A stretch of 64,000 bases of DNA from Gnetum montanum (taxonomy: Eukaryota > Streptophyta > Gnetopsida > Gnetales > Gnetaceae): contig MNCI01022234.1 in assembly GCA_015680685.1 (NCBI GenBank), positions 195-64,194 on the forward strand, read 5' to 3'. The notes beneath the pieces were generated by a model that was not told where the DNA came from, did not search any database, and saw nothing but the letters and a program-made list of their open reading frames with translations. Of this stretch, positions 1 to 11,900 are shown in pieces (positions within the stretch are counted from its first letter, which is position 1; every line of letters starts with the position of its first letter). A program made the translations under genes and the position numbers.

Positions 1-350
1 ACTGCAATATCGCGTATGCGATATTGTAGGGGAAGATGCGATATCGTGTCCGCTGCAATATCGCATACGCGATATCACGACCTATGCAAATCGCGTCTCA
101 TCAATATATATGAGTGTTCTTGGCAATCCACTCAACATNAACTCTGGAGGGATCAAACTGCCAGAGCTTCGCTACTCTAAAACTGGGATCCCGAACAAGG
201 GAGAGCCGCGTCTTATTTATAGATATGGCGGCGGACTGCGATATCGCGTCCACCACGATATCGCAGCCTATGCGAATCGCGTCTCATCAATATATATGAG
301 TGTTCTTGGCAATCCACTCAACATCATTTTCAAAGCTTGCGACTAAATCA
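1..350. repeat. GATATC-rich repeat with a 58-bp direct duplication
   Basis: Dense short palindromes built on GATATC or CGATATCG lie at 1-80 and 228-265. A 58-bp unit at 81-138 recurs at 267-324 with one mismatch, and the first copy stops exactly at the N at position 139. The motif style resembles the upstream part of the LTRs at 53261 and 58185, so this may be a remnant of a related LTR. No gene is supported here. Confidence 0.55.
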
Positions 351-2039
351 CACTATGTTCTATATGATAAATCCCATTGGTCAAAACTGGTGGGACCCCT
401 ATCATAGGATAACCTTGTCAACTTAATCTCCTTCTTGGGTCCTTGTGTCAATATGTTTTGGGTCTACTATAGGCCCTAGGCTTTTAAGACCTCCTTATTT
501 TGAGGACCTATTCATCATCCATAGGATGGCCTACTAAGGTAGAATGCATTGTTACATTTGACAAGTCCTCAGTGAAGGTGAATCAACAACATAAAGCAAA
601 CCTATGGTGGAGAGATATCTCCAATTAATTAGTCATATCCTCTCTTTCTAATTCAAATGTTATGGTTGAATGAAGCTTGTCCTTATCTTGCTCATACCTA
701 GCCTCCATTAGGTAGTCCAGATTATGTTGGCCCTTTGTACATTAATATTGCGTACGCATGTGCCTTTCAACATGATATTCATTTGCCAGATGGATAAGCC
801 CATATCTCTATAGTGTTGCTTGGTGCATAGAAGGAGTTGCACTATCTAGTGGTAGTAAAGCTTGGCCTTGTGAATCCCTTCATTGAAATTACTCATCCTA
901 ATGACAAATAAAAGTGACTTCAAACAAGTATCAATCTAGGTGGACATAGATGATCATTACTTGTAATGACATGATCTAGTCCCTAATATCTTCAAATTTA
1001 CCATTGTCCTCTTCAAGATTCCCTCTTAGTAATGGATTGTTTGATTTGTGAAAAGCAAACACAATTTGGATTAGTAGCATATGTCTTAAACTCAATATAA
1101 AATTATTCTAATTGATGAACTAGTGAATCTCTTATAGCGATCATATAAAATGCTAACTAGACAAGCCACTAGCACCATCCTCAACAATAATGCCAGATGA
1201 TAAGTGGTGAGTATGCCTAATACCCAACTATACAATCTACAAGTATGATGATAGACCTTGTCATAATTTGTGGATGAGTTAACAATAGCATTTAGCTTCA
1301 TTAGGTGATTACAAGGCATCATATTCTAAATTAGACTCCTAATGATCCTTCTAACATATGGTTAATTTTGAGATGTATGATTAGTGATGTTCTCATGACC
1401 ATGTTTTAATCTATGTGGAACAAGAATTAAATTTAATTATCTAAATATTTAATTACATAAAGTAAATCTTATTCTAGCCTATGGTGATGAGTGTCCATCT
1501 TTAACTCAACATCACATTCCTATCTATGCATACCAACTAATGGGTTCCCAAGCAATATCGCTAGTGGGTGTACCAAGTAAATTTCTTCTAGGATTACCAA
1601 AAGCTTATACATGTTAACACTCGAAGTCAAATCATGATCATTCTGCCATTCAACTATCATGCAAGAAAATATAAATATTACACTAAAAATATTAAAGAAT
1701 AATGGAAATTAAGAACATAAGATAATCAAATCTATGCTAAGTCAAAGTGCTACAATGAACAAGAAGGCATCTCGATCTTTATTACCTTCATAATATCTCT
1801 AGGTATGATCCCCTTGCATAGAAATGTCAGATAATTAACTTGGATTCACATTGCTAGCACTCTGATTATTATAGAATTAGAAATCAAACAAACAAAATGT
1901 GCCTACTATGTGACTAAATGGTGCCATAAATACGACTAGTAAGCATTTATGGGCAAGAATTTGGATTAGTGATGTAGCATCATTAGCTCTCATGTTGTTG
2001 ATGTGATGTCACAATCAATTGCAGCATCACTTTATCGCA
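351..2039. other. Unassigned AT-rich sequence, probably decayed Copia interior
   Basis: No open frame of convincing length or recognisable domain was found on either strand. Because a Copia pol terminus follows directly at 2040-2180, this stretch may be the mutated upstream part of that element, but I could not read pol motifs in it. Confidence 0.3.
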
Positions 2040-2289
2040 AATGATATTTTATTGTTCATCATATGTGAACATTAAATATTACTTTATCAAGCAAGAAGTC
2101 AAGAAGGGCAACATCTTACAATGATGTCCAAGTCAACATCAATTGGTTGATCTCCTCACAAAGCCATTATAAGCATTTAAGATAGACCATCTATTGAAGA
2201 CCATTGAGATAGCCAAGATGGAAGAAGCATAAAAGATCTACAAAGTTCAAATATAATGTTCCTCACACATTGCATAGTAAAGAAGGGTG
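2040..2289 (+). pseudogene. 3' end of a decayed Copia pol (RNase H terminus) and polypurine tract
   Basis: One forward frame reads YVNIKYYFIKQEVKKGN, then a stop, then CPSQHQLVDLLTKPL at 2125-2169. This is the usual C-terminal signature of Ty1/Copia polyproteins (a His-Phe-Ile-Arg-like block followed by Q-[VL]-[AV]-D-x-x-T-K). A purine-rich AGAAGGG tract at 2281-2287 precedes a TGTTAGAG sequence at 2290, the expected order of pol end, polypurine tract and LTR start. At least two stops interrupt the frame. The upstream pol is not readable. Confidence 0.6.
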
Positions 2290-3730
2290 TGTTAGAGATA
2301 GTGTGCATGTATGATCTCCTTACTCTTTCATAATCATTTCTATTTCATGTTTGAGTAGAGTAGTAGCATGTGGTAGTCTTTGTTTCATGTTTGAAATTTT
2401 TTAAAAAACATATGTATCATAAGTATTGCTTTGTATTTAAAAAAAAAAAAAGCAAAAGAAAAGGTTAGGTTGAGAGCAAATGTCATAAAATGGCAAAAAG
2501 AAGTCCAAGAGCCTTCATGTTGAGACACATGTCAAATGAGGCAAATTGTTCAACAAAAAAGTATAACTAGGGATGCACCCCTCCATTGTAAACTTGCCAA
2601 GCATATTGAGCATTGAATAAAAGAAGCTCCGCCTCCCACCATTTGTGTGTGTGCATGTGTGTGCATGTGTGCATTGACTTGAAGCTCTCCTAGCTTCAAC
2701 CATCTTTCTTTTCTTGCATTATTGCACGATTATTTTCACACTTTGAGGAGTAAATCTACTTCTATGGATCCTTCTCTCAAGTTCTCTCAAGCTCCCATTG
2801 CATGAATTCTCTCAATTTCATGCTCTTTCTCAAGTTCCTTCATAGTTCTCTTATGTTTTGGGGTTCCTACTATTTCTGAAGTTAATTGGATGTTCTAGCA
2901 TGTTTATGTTTATGAATTTGAGAAGTAAAAAATAGATTTATGTTCAAATTTAAAGGGATTCACCCACAATCCTCTAATTCATGTTATTTCCTTTCAATTA
3001 GCATGTTCGTGTTCATGGTTGAAGGAGGGTTTAACATCCATCCTCTTAATTTGATGTTGCAACTTCATTGTGCATGTTCTATGAGCTTTGTCCAAGCCTT
3101 AGAAGCATGAGAAGTAAATTTTCCATTTTTAAGTTTTAGTCCATTCATGTTTCAAGTGTCAATTAAAGAGCATTTAAATGGTTTTGCATAGTTTACATGT
3201 TTTTTGTGCCTGTTGCACAACTTAGATAATCTCCCCGAAGAATTGATGTTTATCAAGAGTTTGTTGCCTCAATTGTGTCGCTAAGGGGCCTAGCATTATG
3301 GTTGTAGGCTAATTTATGATCCCCATAGTCTTAATTCATCATTAATATCAATCCAACGTCCTTGATTTGTGCACTCTTAATTTTTTAAATAGACCACAAC
3401 CTCAACATGACTTGACAATGACTCGTGGTGATCACTTTTAGACTTTCTTCTTGACCACAACCTGTGGTCAACTCATGATCTTCCATTCTTTGGCCACCAT
3501 AACTTGTGATGGCTCTGTGGTGAAGCAATTTGAAATACAAAGGGCTCTAAACAACCACGACTCATGGTTTACTTAGTTTTCTTTTTTTAACTAGACCACA
3601 ACCCATGGTCTAAACAACCACGATCTTACTATAACCTATGGTGAAAAACCATGAGCCAACAACTCACAGTAAAGTAGAAAAGTAACCACGATGAACAACA
3701 CCAGTCATCATGAACATTAGAGGTCAAATT
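2290..3730 (+). repeat. LTR-like repeat, copy 1, with ACCACGACC dyad motifs
   Basis: It starts with TGTTAGAG directly after the Copia polypurine tract, so its left part is probably the 3' LTR. The right end is not fixed. From about 2770 it resembles the repeat at 9990-10930, with shared CTCTCAAG-rich text and a shared CAACGTCCTTG at 3356. Between 3390 and 3720 a degenerate dyad (GACCACAACC / GTGGTC type) recurs many times. It may be a composite of an LTR and a second repeat. Confidence 0.4.
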
Positions 3731-5581
3731 TGAAATTTGAATTTTACAAATAAGAAGCTCAAAGGGATCTTACTTTGAAAGCTTGAGCATGCAAAGGCTT
3801 ATTATAGAGTTAAATAGACCTTTATTTCACCATTAGAAATATCATTTTTGTAAGAAGTTTATAACAAGTGGTTAAAATTCTATTTACTAATTTTAATATT
3901 GAAGTAGCTTCTTTTGTCGATATTACAAACACTTTCCAACTTTAGTGGCAAATAAGTAAAAGTCATTCTCTTGTTCCTTATTTATACATTCTTGTTACTA
4001 TTCTATCTCATGTCATTCATAAAGATAAACACTTGCATTAGGGACATATAATAAGCAATAATGTACTGCTCTTACATAATTACTCCCTTCTTCAATATGA
4101 AGTGGATGTAGGCATCATAGAAGAGCTTAAGGCATTGCAACAATGAAAGAGTTTTTTATTACCCACAATGATTAGGTGAACAAATTCCAAGACCAACAAC
4201 TTCCAAATAAGAGTCACCTATTCCAATGTTCAGCTTTAAATAAGTATCTAGGATGTGAGTTCTTTTTCACAATAAAAATTTGATAATGTTAGTAATCAAC
4301 TTATCAAGCTTTTACTTTTTTAATAATAAAGCATTTCAAAACTAAGTAAAATCCAAATCTTTTAGAAGTATGAATTACTACTAAAAATTTAATACCTGCA
4401 AACATATACCCTCTTGCTCCATCAAAGCCTTTAGCTATAATGTGTAATTCATCTTTGTAGAATAACAAACTAGCAAATCTCTTTAATTAAAAAGTCATTT
4501 ACATGCTTCATTGGACACAATGATTCCTAAACTCATGGATGTGTAAGAAACCATGCTTCGCATTAAACATTTTGAGACAACATATGCCTAAATTTTGGAA
4601 TTGATATTATTTAAGATGAATTACAATGCTCACATGAAGTTTCTAAAAACTTTTTAAAAACTTGATTAGATCACTCCCTCCTACACAGCATTTTTCAATT
4701 TGGAAATAACTTTGTTCTTAGAAATGACTTTTACTAAGATCAAAACAAGCTCGATAAAAGAATAGCTTAACTACGAAGCCTATTAGTTTATTTTATAAGT
4801 GTATAGCTTAAGAGTACACAAGAAGTTTCAACTCAAATATAGATTTATGTGATGCTAAATTTAATTGGCATGATCTAATTTATTACAAAAACCCCTTCAA
4901 CCGTTGTCTCATTATTATCACTTTTTATGGATATCTATTTGATATGAATCAGTGATAAATTACGAAAATTGCTTTTTATGTATCTTATTACATTCATCAC
5001 TTTTTAAAGTATTTATTTAAGCAATAAGCTCATGGAGTCTTCGGAAACCTTGTTTAAACCATATGACAAGATCATGCCCATAAAGTTTGATTTCATGGTG
5101 TTTGATAGCACCATGCCTTTCGTTTCCTAGCAGTTCCTGAATGAGTAACAGACTTATTTTCTTCAGCTTCGTTCCCAGAGGAATTCTTGTTCCAAACAAA
5201 TCCAAGAATAATCTTACGAATGGCTGTGAGGTTTAAAATAATTTCTGGGCTCTCTAAAACCCAGGAACGTCGTCAATCTCAATACAATCTGATTTCCTCC
5301 AAGTTTTTCTTTTTACCACGAAAAAAGAAGCCTCCTTTAAAATGTTCACAATGTTGCCTCTGCCATCTTTCACCCTATAAATAAAAAGGCACAGATATAG
5401 CTATTTGTAAAATCGACTATTTGTCAGCGAGCTTTCACGACGGGAAACTAAACCAAGAACATAGTGGACAAAGCGAAATGTCTCTGTAATATTAGAAAGA
5501 TCACAAAAATTTATTTTAAAGGCTATCCCTTGTGATCAAACGGAAAAAGGCTATGTAATTCAGAAATCTCTGAATAAAGGT
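3731..5581. other. Unassigned sequence 3' of the P4H gene
   Basis: AT-rich sequence with no recognisable coding or repeat signature. Only the last part, below 5820, should contain the P4H 3' untranslated region on the minus strand. Confidence 0.3.
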
Positions 5582-5587
5582 TTTATT
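5582..5587 (-). terminator. Possible P4H polyadenylation signal (AATAAA on minus)
   Basis: An AATAAA hexamer on the minus strand lies about 230 bases past the P4H stop codon. The hexamer is common in AT-rich DNA, and plant poly(A) signals are loose, so this is only positional support. Confidence 0.3.
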
Positions 5588-5819
5588 TGAAAATTATTCC
5601 AAATTCTGAAGCAAATGCTAAAGCACGAATGAACATAGACCACGCGAAGAACCAAAAAAGCTTCTGCCTGAAGTTCCAAGTACGAGTGCATTTAAGCAGA
5701 AAACCAGGAAAGATGGGAGGCCTTTAAAATACAAAATTTTTACCTTGAAAAAAGTACCAGCACTATTCTTCTTTTCGTATAATATGCAGCTAAAGGAACA
5801 ATGACGCATTGCATTATAC

Positions 5820-5906
5820 TCAGTCAAATTGTACTTGGTCTCGAATCCACTTCGTGGCAACCCATTTTTCTCCTTTGATAACTGGGCAACTTCCATGCAA
5901 TGATGC
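5820..5906 (-). CDS. P4H: P4H exon 8: distal His, 2OG-binding Lys, stop
   Basis: It encodes residues 260-287 (ASLHGSCPVIKGEKWVATKW... ending in Asp) and a TGA at 5822-5820. It contains the third iron ligand His263 and the 2-oxoglutarate lysine Lys273. The acceptor is TTTCCAG|GCATCA. It lies 6 kb beyond exon 7, past several retroelement remnants. Confidence 0.93.
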   Translation of the reverse strand, partial: ASLHGSCPVIKGEKWVATKWIRDQVQFD

Positions 5907-8900
5907 CTGGAAATAAAGCATTTGCAAAGCACATTACCCCTTAAATGATTGTTATCGAACAAATAGTTCGAATCCTAGTTGACAAATTGAACAAGTATCT
6001 GAATCGGCAACAAAACAAATGACAAACTGAAATATCAATATACACACACAGCCAGGAGAAGCCTGCTTTGCAGAGATGTAAATAACATGTTATTTGTTGA
6101 CTTCTCACTATTATCAATAAAATAGGGACAGATCTCTAATTGACCTTTACATTATTATAATTTTTTATGTCTGAAGTTTTGATTAGATGGGTAACTTGAG
6201 AAAATATTTTATTTTTTAAATTTTCATTAAAAAAGTTTCCTTTATCTTGGTTGATCGTTAAGATGCCAAAACTATTCTCATTGTACTTCAAATCTTATAG
6301 TCGGTTCGAGAAACTTGAAAAGGTTAAATAAATATTGACTCATTAACTAAATAAGCCATGTGAATAATGTCCACAGGAACACCAGTTCAAGCCTAAATAC
6401 CTTTGACTTAATTTTGGTAGTCAAACATTCATTATCAACTGAAAGAAGATTGAGGTTGCTGCAGTGAAGGTGACCAGCGTGACGTCCCTACAAAACACTT
6501 CTTACGTCTTTACGTCTTTAGAGGAGAAATGGCAAATACTTAAAAGATAGGACATAAAAAAAGCTCACCTGGAGTAGCAATAGGCTAATCCAGAGTTAAA
6601 GCCAATGAGGCAAAATAGTCTCATTGATGCATCTCATCGCTCACTACTCTTCCCCTACCAATCCAGAAAGTAAGCAACATTGCAGAGTTGATCCTTGAAA
6701 CCAACATTGCAGATTGGATCCTTCAAATTTGCACTACTGGGATAGTTTCACTCAAATCTTTCTACCCGTTTTATTCTTTTAAGAAAAAAGGGTCAATTCT
6801 AAAGCTCATCATCATCCTAGCCTTGTCTCAATAAAATGGGGTTAGCTACATAGGTTCTTTTTTGACATTCACCTCTATGAAGAGCTAGTCTTTGGTTATT
6901 TGTAGTTTCTTCAAATCATTTTCAATTGTTTTTTCTCATGTCTTTTTTGATCTTCCTTTCAGTGGCTTTCCTAAAACAATAACGTAACAACCTGTTTTTT
7001 ATGGACTCATTGTCTGATCTTCTTTGCACATGTCTAAACCATCTAAGCCACCATTCATGTAACTTATATAAAATAAAAGCCACTCCAAGTCCTTCTTTAA
7101 TGTTTGTATTATACAATTTATCTCTCCTAGTAACATTCAACATACATTTAAACATTCACATTTATGCCACAGCGATTTGTTGTTCATATCTCTTTTGTAG
7201 CACCCAACATTCAACACCATATAAGATAGCAGGCCTACTTGCTATCTTGTAAAATTTTCCTTTTAGTTATCTTGGTATTCTTTGAGCACATAGAACACCA
7301 CTAGCCTATCTCCATTTTGACCATCCTACCTTCATTCTATTTCTTATATCTTTATCAATTTCACCATTTGATCAAACAATTGATCCTATATAACATAATT
7401 GTTTGCAGTGAGGGACTTTTGGGCTTGAATTGTCACTTCTATTTCACCACTATTTATATTGTTATTAAAATTGTATTCTATATATTGTGTCTTACTTTTA
7501 TTAATTTTTAAATCTTTTGATTCTAGAGCACTTCTCCATTTTAAAAGCATTAATGTTCTTGAGTTGTATCCACTAACACAATATCATTTGCAAATAGCAT
7601 ACACCAAGGCATTTCATCTTATATTTCCTTTCTTAATTGATCCATAATAATAGCAAATAAGTACAGGCTAAGCGCAGACCCTTGATGTAGACCTATTGTG
7701 AGTGGAAAACCAGATGCTGTTCTACAATCTATTCTAATATATTGGTAGCTCGTTCATACATGTCCTAAATCACTTTAATATATTTACCAGGACTTCCTCT
7801 ACAAGGCCTACCAAATAATTCTAAATCTTGTCTCATGAAATTCCCTTTACTACATTAGCTATATAATTTGATACCCAACATTTTAAGCATTCCATTCCTA
7901 ATGAGATGCTTCATCATCCTAGCCTTAACCCAACTACATAGGCAATATGAGTTATTTCCTACCCTTCACCTCTATTAAAAGTGAAATCAATGTTATTGTC
8001 AATTGTTAAATCTCAATTTTTATGACTGCATGCCATGTATACTTCAATCCAATAGGTGCAATCTCTAATCTAGTTTGCACATGACCAAACCATCTCAGAT
8101 GACTTTTATCTTTTCGACTATTGGGGTTAGATTAGTGGTAAGAGTCTTAACATGGAAATTCCTAATCATTGGTTCAATTCTAGCGAGCAACGCTGACTTA
8201 TGAACAAATTTTGCAAAAATTCTGAAACTGTTGAAATTAGCCAAATCCAAGAGTACATAATGAAATACATTCAATTTCAGTTTCTTAAAAGCGTTCTTTC
8301 TAGATAAAAAAATGTAAAGCACATATATGACTCCATGCTTGATTCTCTCTTCCGTTAGCAAGGCATGGCAAGTTGATAGAAATTGCAACCTGCATCTTAC
8401 AAGTCAAAATTTCAATCACAAGAACTAATTCTGAAATATAAATAAATTCTACAGAATATCTAGCTGCAACCATGTAGGACTATTTGATGTTGACTATAGT
8501 ATGAAAATTGTATTGTTCCCTAAAGGCATTTATCATGATGTTCCCTAAAGGAATTGGGATGAATCTGCCACGCTTTGTCTTGGGGGTGCTTCATCGGAGG
8601 TGACAGAGGAGTCATTCGGGGCTGATTTTGGTGCTCTAGTAGGCGGCTTGTGCCCAAAGGGCAGTAGGGGAGGTTCCGAGGCAGCCAAGTGCTCCAATAG
8701 TGCAAGCGGTCTATGGCTGCCGAAGGAGATAATGCATTCCACTGTCAATTGTGGATATCTCAACCAGTAAAAGTGAATTGGAGCAGGAGGCCCCTACGGG
8801 AAGCAAGGACCAGGAGGTGACAGTAGAGAGGGAGAAGGGGGAGTCATTGTGGCCTCAGGGGAGGACGGGGAGCTCGCAAGGAGGGGAGGGGGCCCTGACT

Positions 8901-11900
8901 TTGCAAGGGAACTCGACAGACAAGGGATGGACATTGGGCAAGGTAGACCTCAAGGTGGTTGCGAGCGAGGTGGAATGAGCTAGGGCAGAAGAAAGGGCCA
9001 CTAGGTGGAGAGGTTGCAGCGCCGAGAAGAGAAGCTTATGCAGGAGCTGGATGGCATGTGACATAGGGAGGTAGAGTTCCAATAGGAACTCCAACACCTA
9101 AGGGATGTAGCCAGGGAGGAGTGGATGAGGCAGGACATTGCAAATGCATCAGCCAAAATGCAGCTGGAAGAGGAGTTGAGGCAGCAAATTCCTGAGGAGC
9201 TCCAACAACAAGCCTGGCTCAAGGAGCGAGAACTGGAGGAACAACGACACCAGGAGGAGGAGGCGCACCTTCAAGAATTTCAAGAGGCTACAGCCTTTGT
9301 GGTGATGGCGAAGTATGGGGAGGTACTGGACGAATTGCACGGTCAGATGAGACCATACTGTTGATACTTGACCCTTCCTTTGCACCTTTAGGGGGCCGGG
9401 TTCGGGGGTGGACTGAGTTTTGGGGCTAGAGGGCATCTTCGTGAAGGATTTGGATCTCTTTGGCCTTGTTTTTGTGTTTTATTTGGGTTTTTGTTTTCTG
9501 CTGTGGTGTAGTTGGGGGGAGGTTTTGTTTTTGTTTTTTCCTTTCCCAAGTTTGGGATGAGGGGAGATGTTTCCCCCCTTTCTTTTGATTACTTGTTCCA
9601 GTTCCTATATGTTTTTATGTTTGCTGCTGTTTACTCCTGGGGTGGGGGAGGGGAGAGGAAGTCAGATGGATGGGGGGAGGTTCATTTTCATCCCTAGTTT
9701 TGGGGATGGGGGGAGGTTCATTTTCATCCCTAGTTTTGGGGATGAGGGGAGATGTTTCTCCCCTCCCTGGTTTTGGTTTGTTCTGCTTGTACATAGTCTA
9801 ACTTGATTTAATATACACCCAAAGTTTCTGAAAAAAAAAATTACCATGATGTTAGTCCTTTATCTTTATGTTAAAGTCATGCCTTAATACTTTGTTATGT
9901 TTATTTTATATTATGAAATCAAATTAGGAGTTAGGAGCTTTATTTCATGAAAGTCATATTATGTTTTAAAGATAGGATAGCACAACATCCAAAAGAGAGA
10001 AAGGGGTTTATGTCATGTATCCCCCTATAAAAGGGGCTCAATGCTCTTATTTCAAACTTGATGTAATGCTGGTGATTCCATTGCATTGTGCTCTCATTTT
10101 TCATCAATAGAGGAGGAGTTCCTTGTGCTAAAGTTCTTTTAAATTTTGAGTTCTCTTTTTCTTTTCTTTGTTACTTCACAATGAGTTCATAGCATTAAGC
10201 ATGATTTAGCTCAGATATGTCACACCATTTCACATCCAGTTTCACAAACATTTCACATTTCATAATCAGTTTGCATTTCACAATTTATTTCACAAGCTCT
10301 CAATCTATTTCTCAAGTTTTCTCAATTTGATGTTCATGTTTCATTAGATCTATGAATTTCATGTTGAAGAATAGATTTGAGCTAGTTTTCACACTATTTC
10401 ACAAAGAATTCAATCAATCTCATCCCATTTTCCAAGGGTTTTGAGGAATTCTTGTGGATCTCCTTAGAATGCTTGTTTTGCTTACAAAATTGTTCAAATC
10501 CATTTGCATGGTCCAATTTGAAGAGGATATTTAATGTTTAGAAGCCTTTGATCATAGTTTTGGACGCTAATGTTCCAAATCTAAGACTTCCAAGTGAGGG
10601 TGGTTGTTTCTGTTTACAATCATTAACGTTGTGTGTGTTGAAGGGAAGAAACCCCAAGAATTGGATCCCAAATTTTATGTAATTAGTTTTGTGTATAACG
10701 TTTGAAGGTAGATCTAAGATGCCTCTGATGTTTTGCCATGTTTCTGTGAAGGATCGGGCCAATAGATGCACCTAAATTCAAACTTTGAAGTCGGATTTCA
10801 TTCATTCTTGACAACTCTACATAGACCGTAACCTTAGTGCAACGTCCTTGTTCACTGACGGTCAACCTGCGTCATCGGCTTTTCATTTGCCGCGACCTGT
10901 CATCAACTCACAACAGCTACCGAAACTGCACTGCTATTTGCAGTTAAATCACGATCAATTTTAACTTAACCACTACTCCAAAAAGGACTTCAGAAGACTT
11001 CCACTACTTGAGCATGAACTCCCTAAGCTTATCAAACTCTCGCTGTTCACTCTAACACTAGACTCTCCATGTTTTTTTCTTGGGGCATGTTTGGTTTCCT
11101 AAATCTGTGCTTGAACCCATGCAGATGTGGACTCATGATATTCTTGGATCCAGACAGATTACACCTTCCAAAGTCATATCTCCTGAAATTCAAAAATTTA
11201 AATAAAAAGTTGTATCCAATGATTTACCCTTACAAAACCAATTTTTATTCAAAAGGTAGAATTTGTAAATTCAACATCTATGAACCAAGCAACCAAACAC
11301 ACCCTTAAGAAATTGATAAAGAAATGTAAGGCACATGCCATGTCTTGAGGAACTAATAAGATGTAGGCATCCCCCAGCATAAGAGGTAACTAAAATTTCC
11401 TTTTTCAGTGTGAGCACAGTGGCAATTTTCCTTAAGTTCAAAAGTTTTCCGACTCCTGAGACTATCTTTTTTTAGAGACGTACGATATAGAAAAGGTGAC
11501 TGCATGGTGAGTGGCAGGTTAGGCATTGTAAGAGCCACTGTGGAAGACCCTTATCAAAGTGTTGTGTGAGGAATCAGTTTGGCTTACCAAAAAATAATCG
11601 TATTAGATATTAAAGTTACAGCTGCTGAAAAGAAACTAAATTATCCAGAACTTGGAAGACGCACCCCAGTTATAAACGGAAAAAAGCAAGTCTTTCCGGT
11701 TCACAAAATGATATAAAATACATAAGTTATATAGTAGAAAACAAAACAAAATGGTTTAGAAAACCGTTAACATCCCAATAAACATCAGAATGAATATTAA
11801 TGATATCCTAATGGATGAGGATAAACAGTCATTATTGGTCATTTATTGTAGTAACCATTAAATTGATAAAATTTATTAGAGATCATTTCATTTATATATT

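Noticed and set aside
1092-1322. Minus-strand 76-residue frame
   Set aside because: No recognisable motif. It lies in probable Copia remains on the opposite strand.
5618-5962. A 114-residue minus-strand open frame at the gene's 3' end
   Set aside because: It is in a different frame from P4H exon 8. The correct frame gives SLHGSCPVIKGEKW and a stop at 5820.
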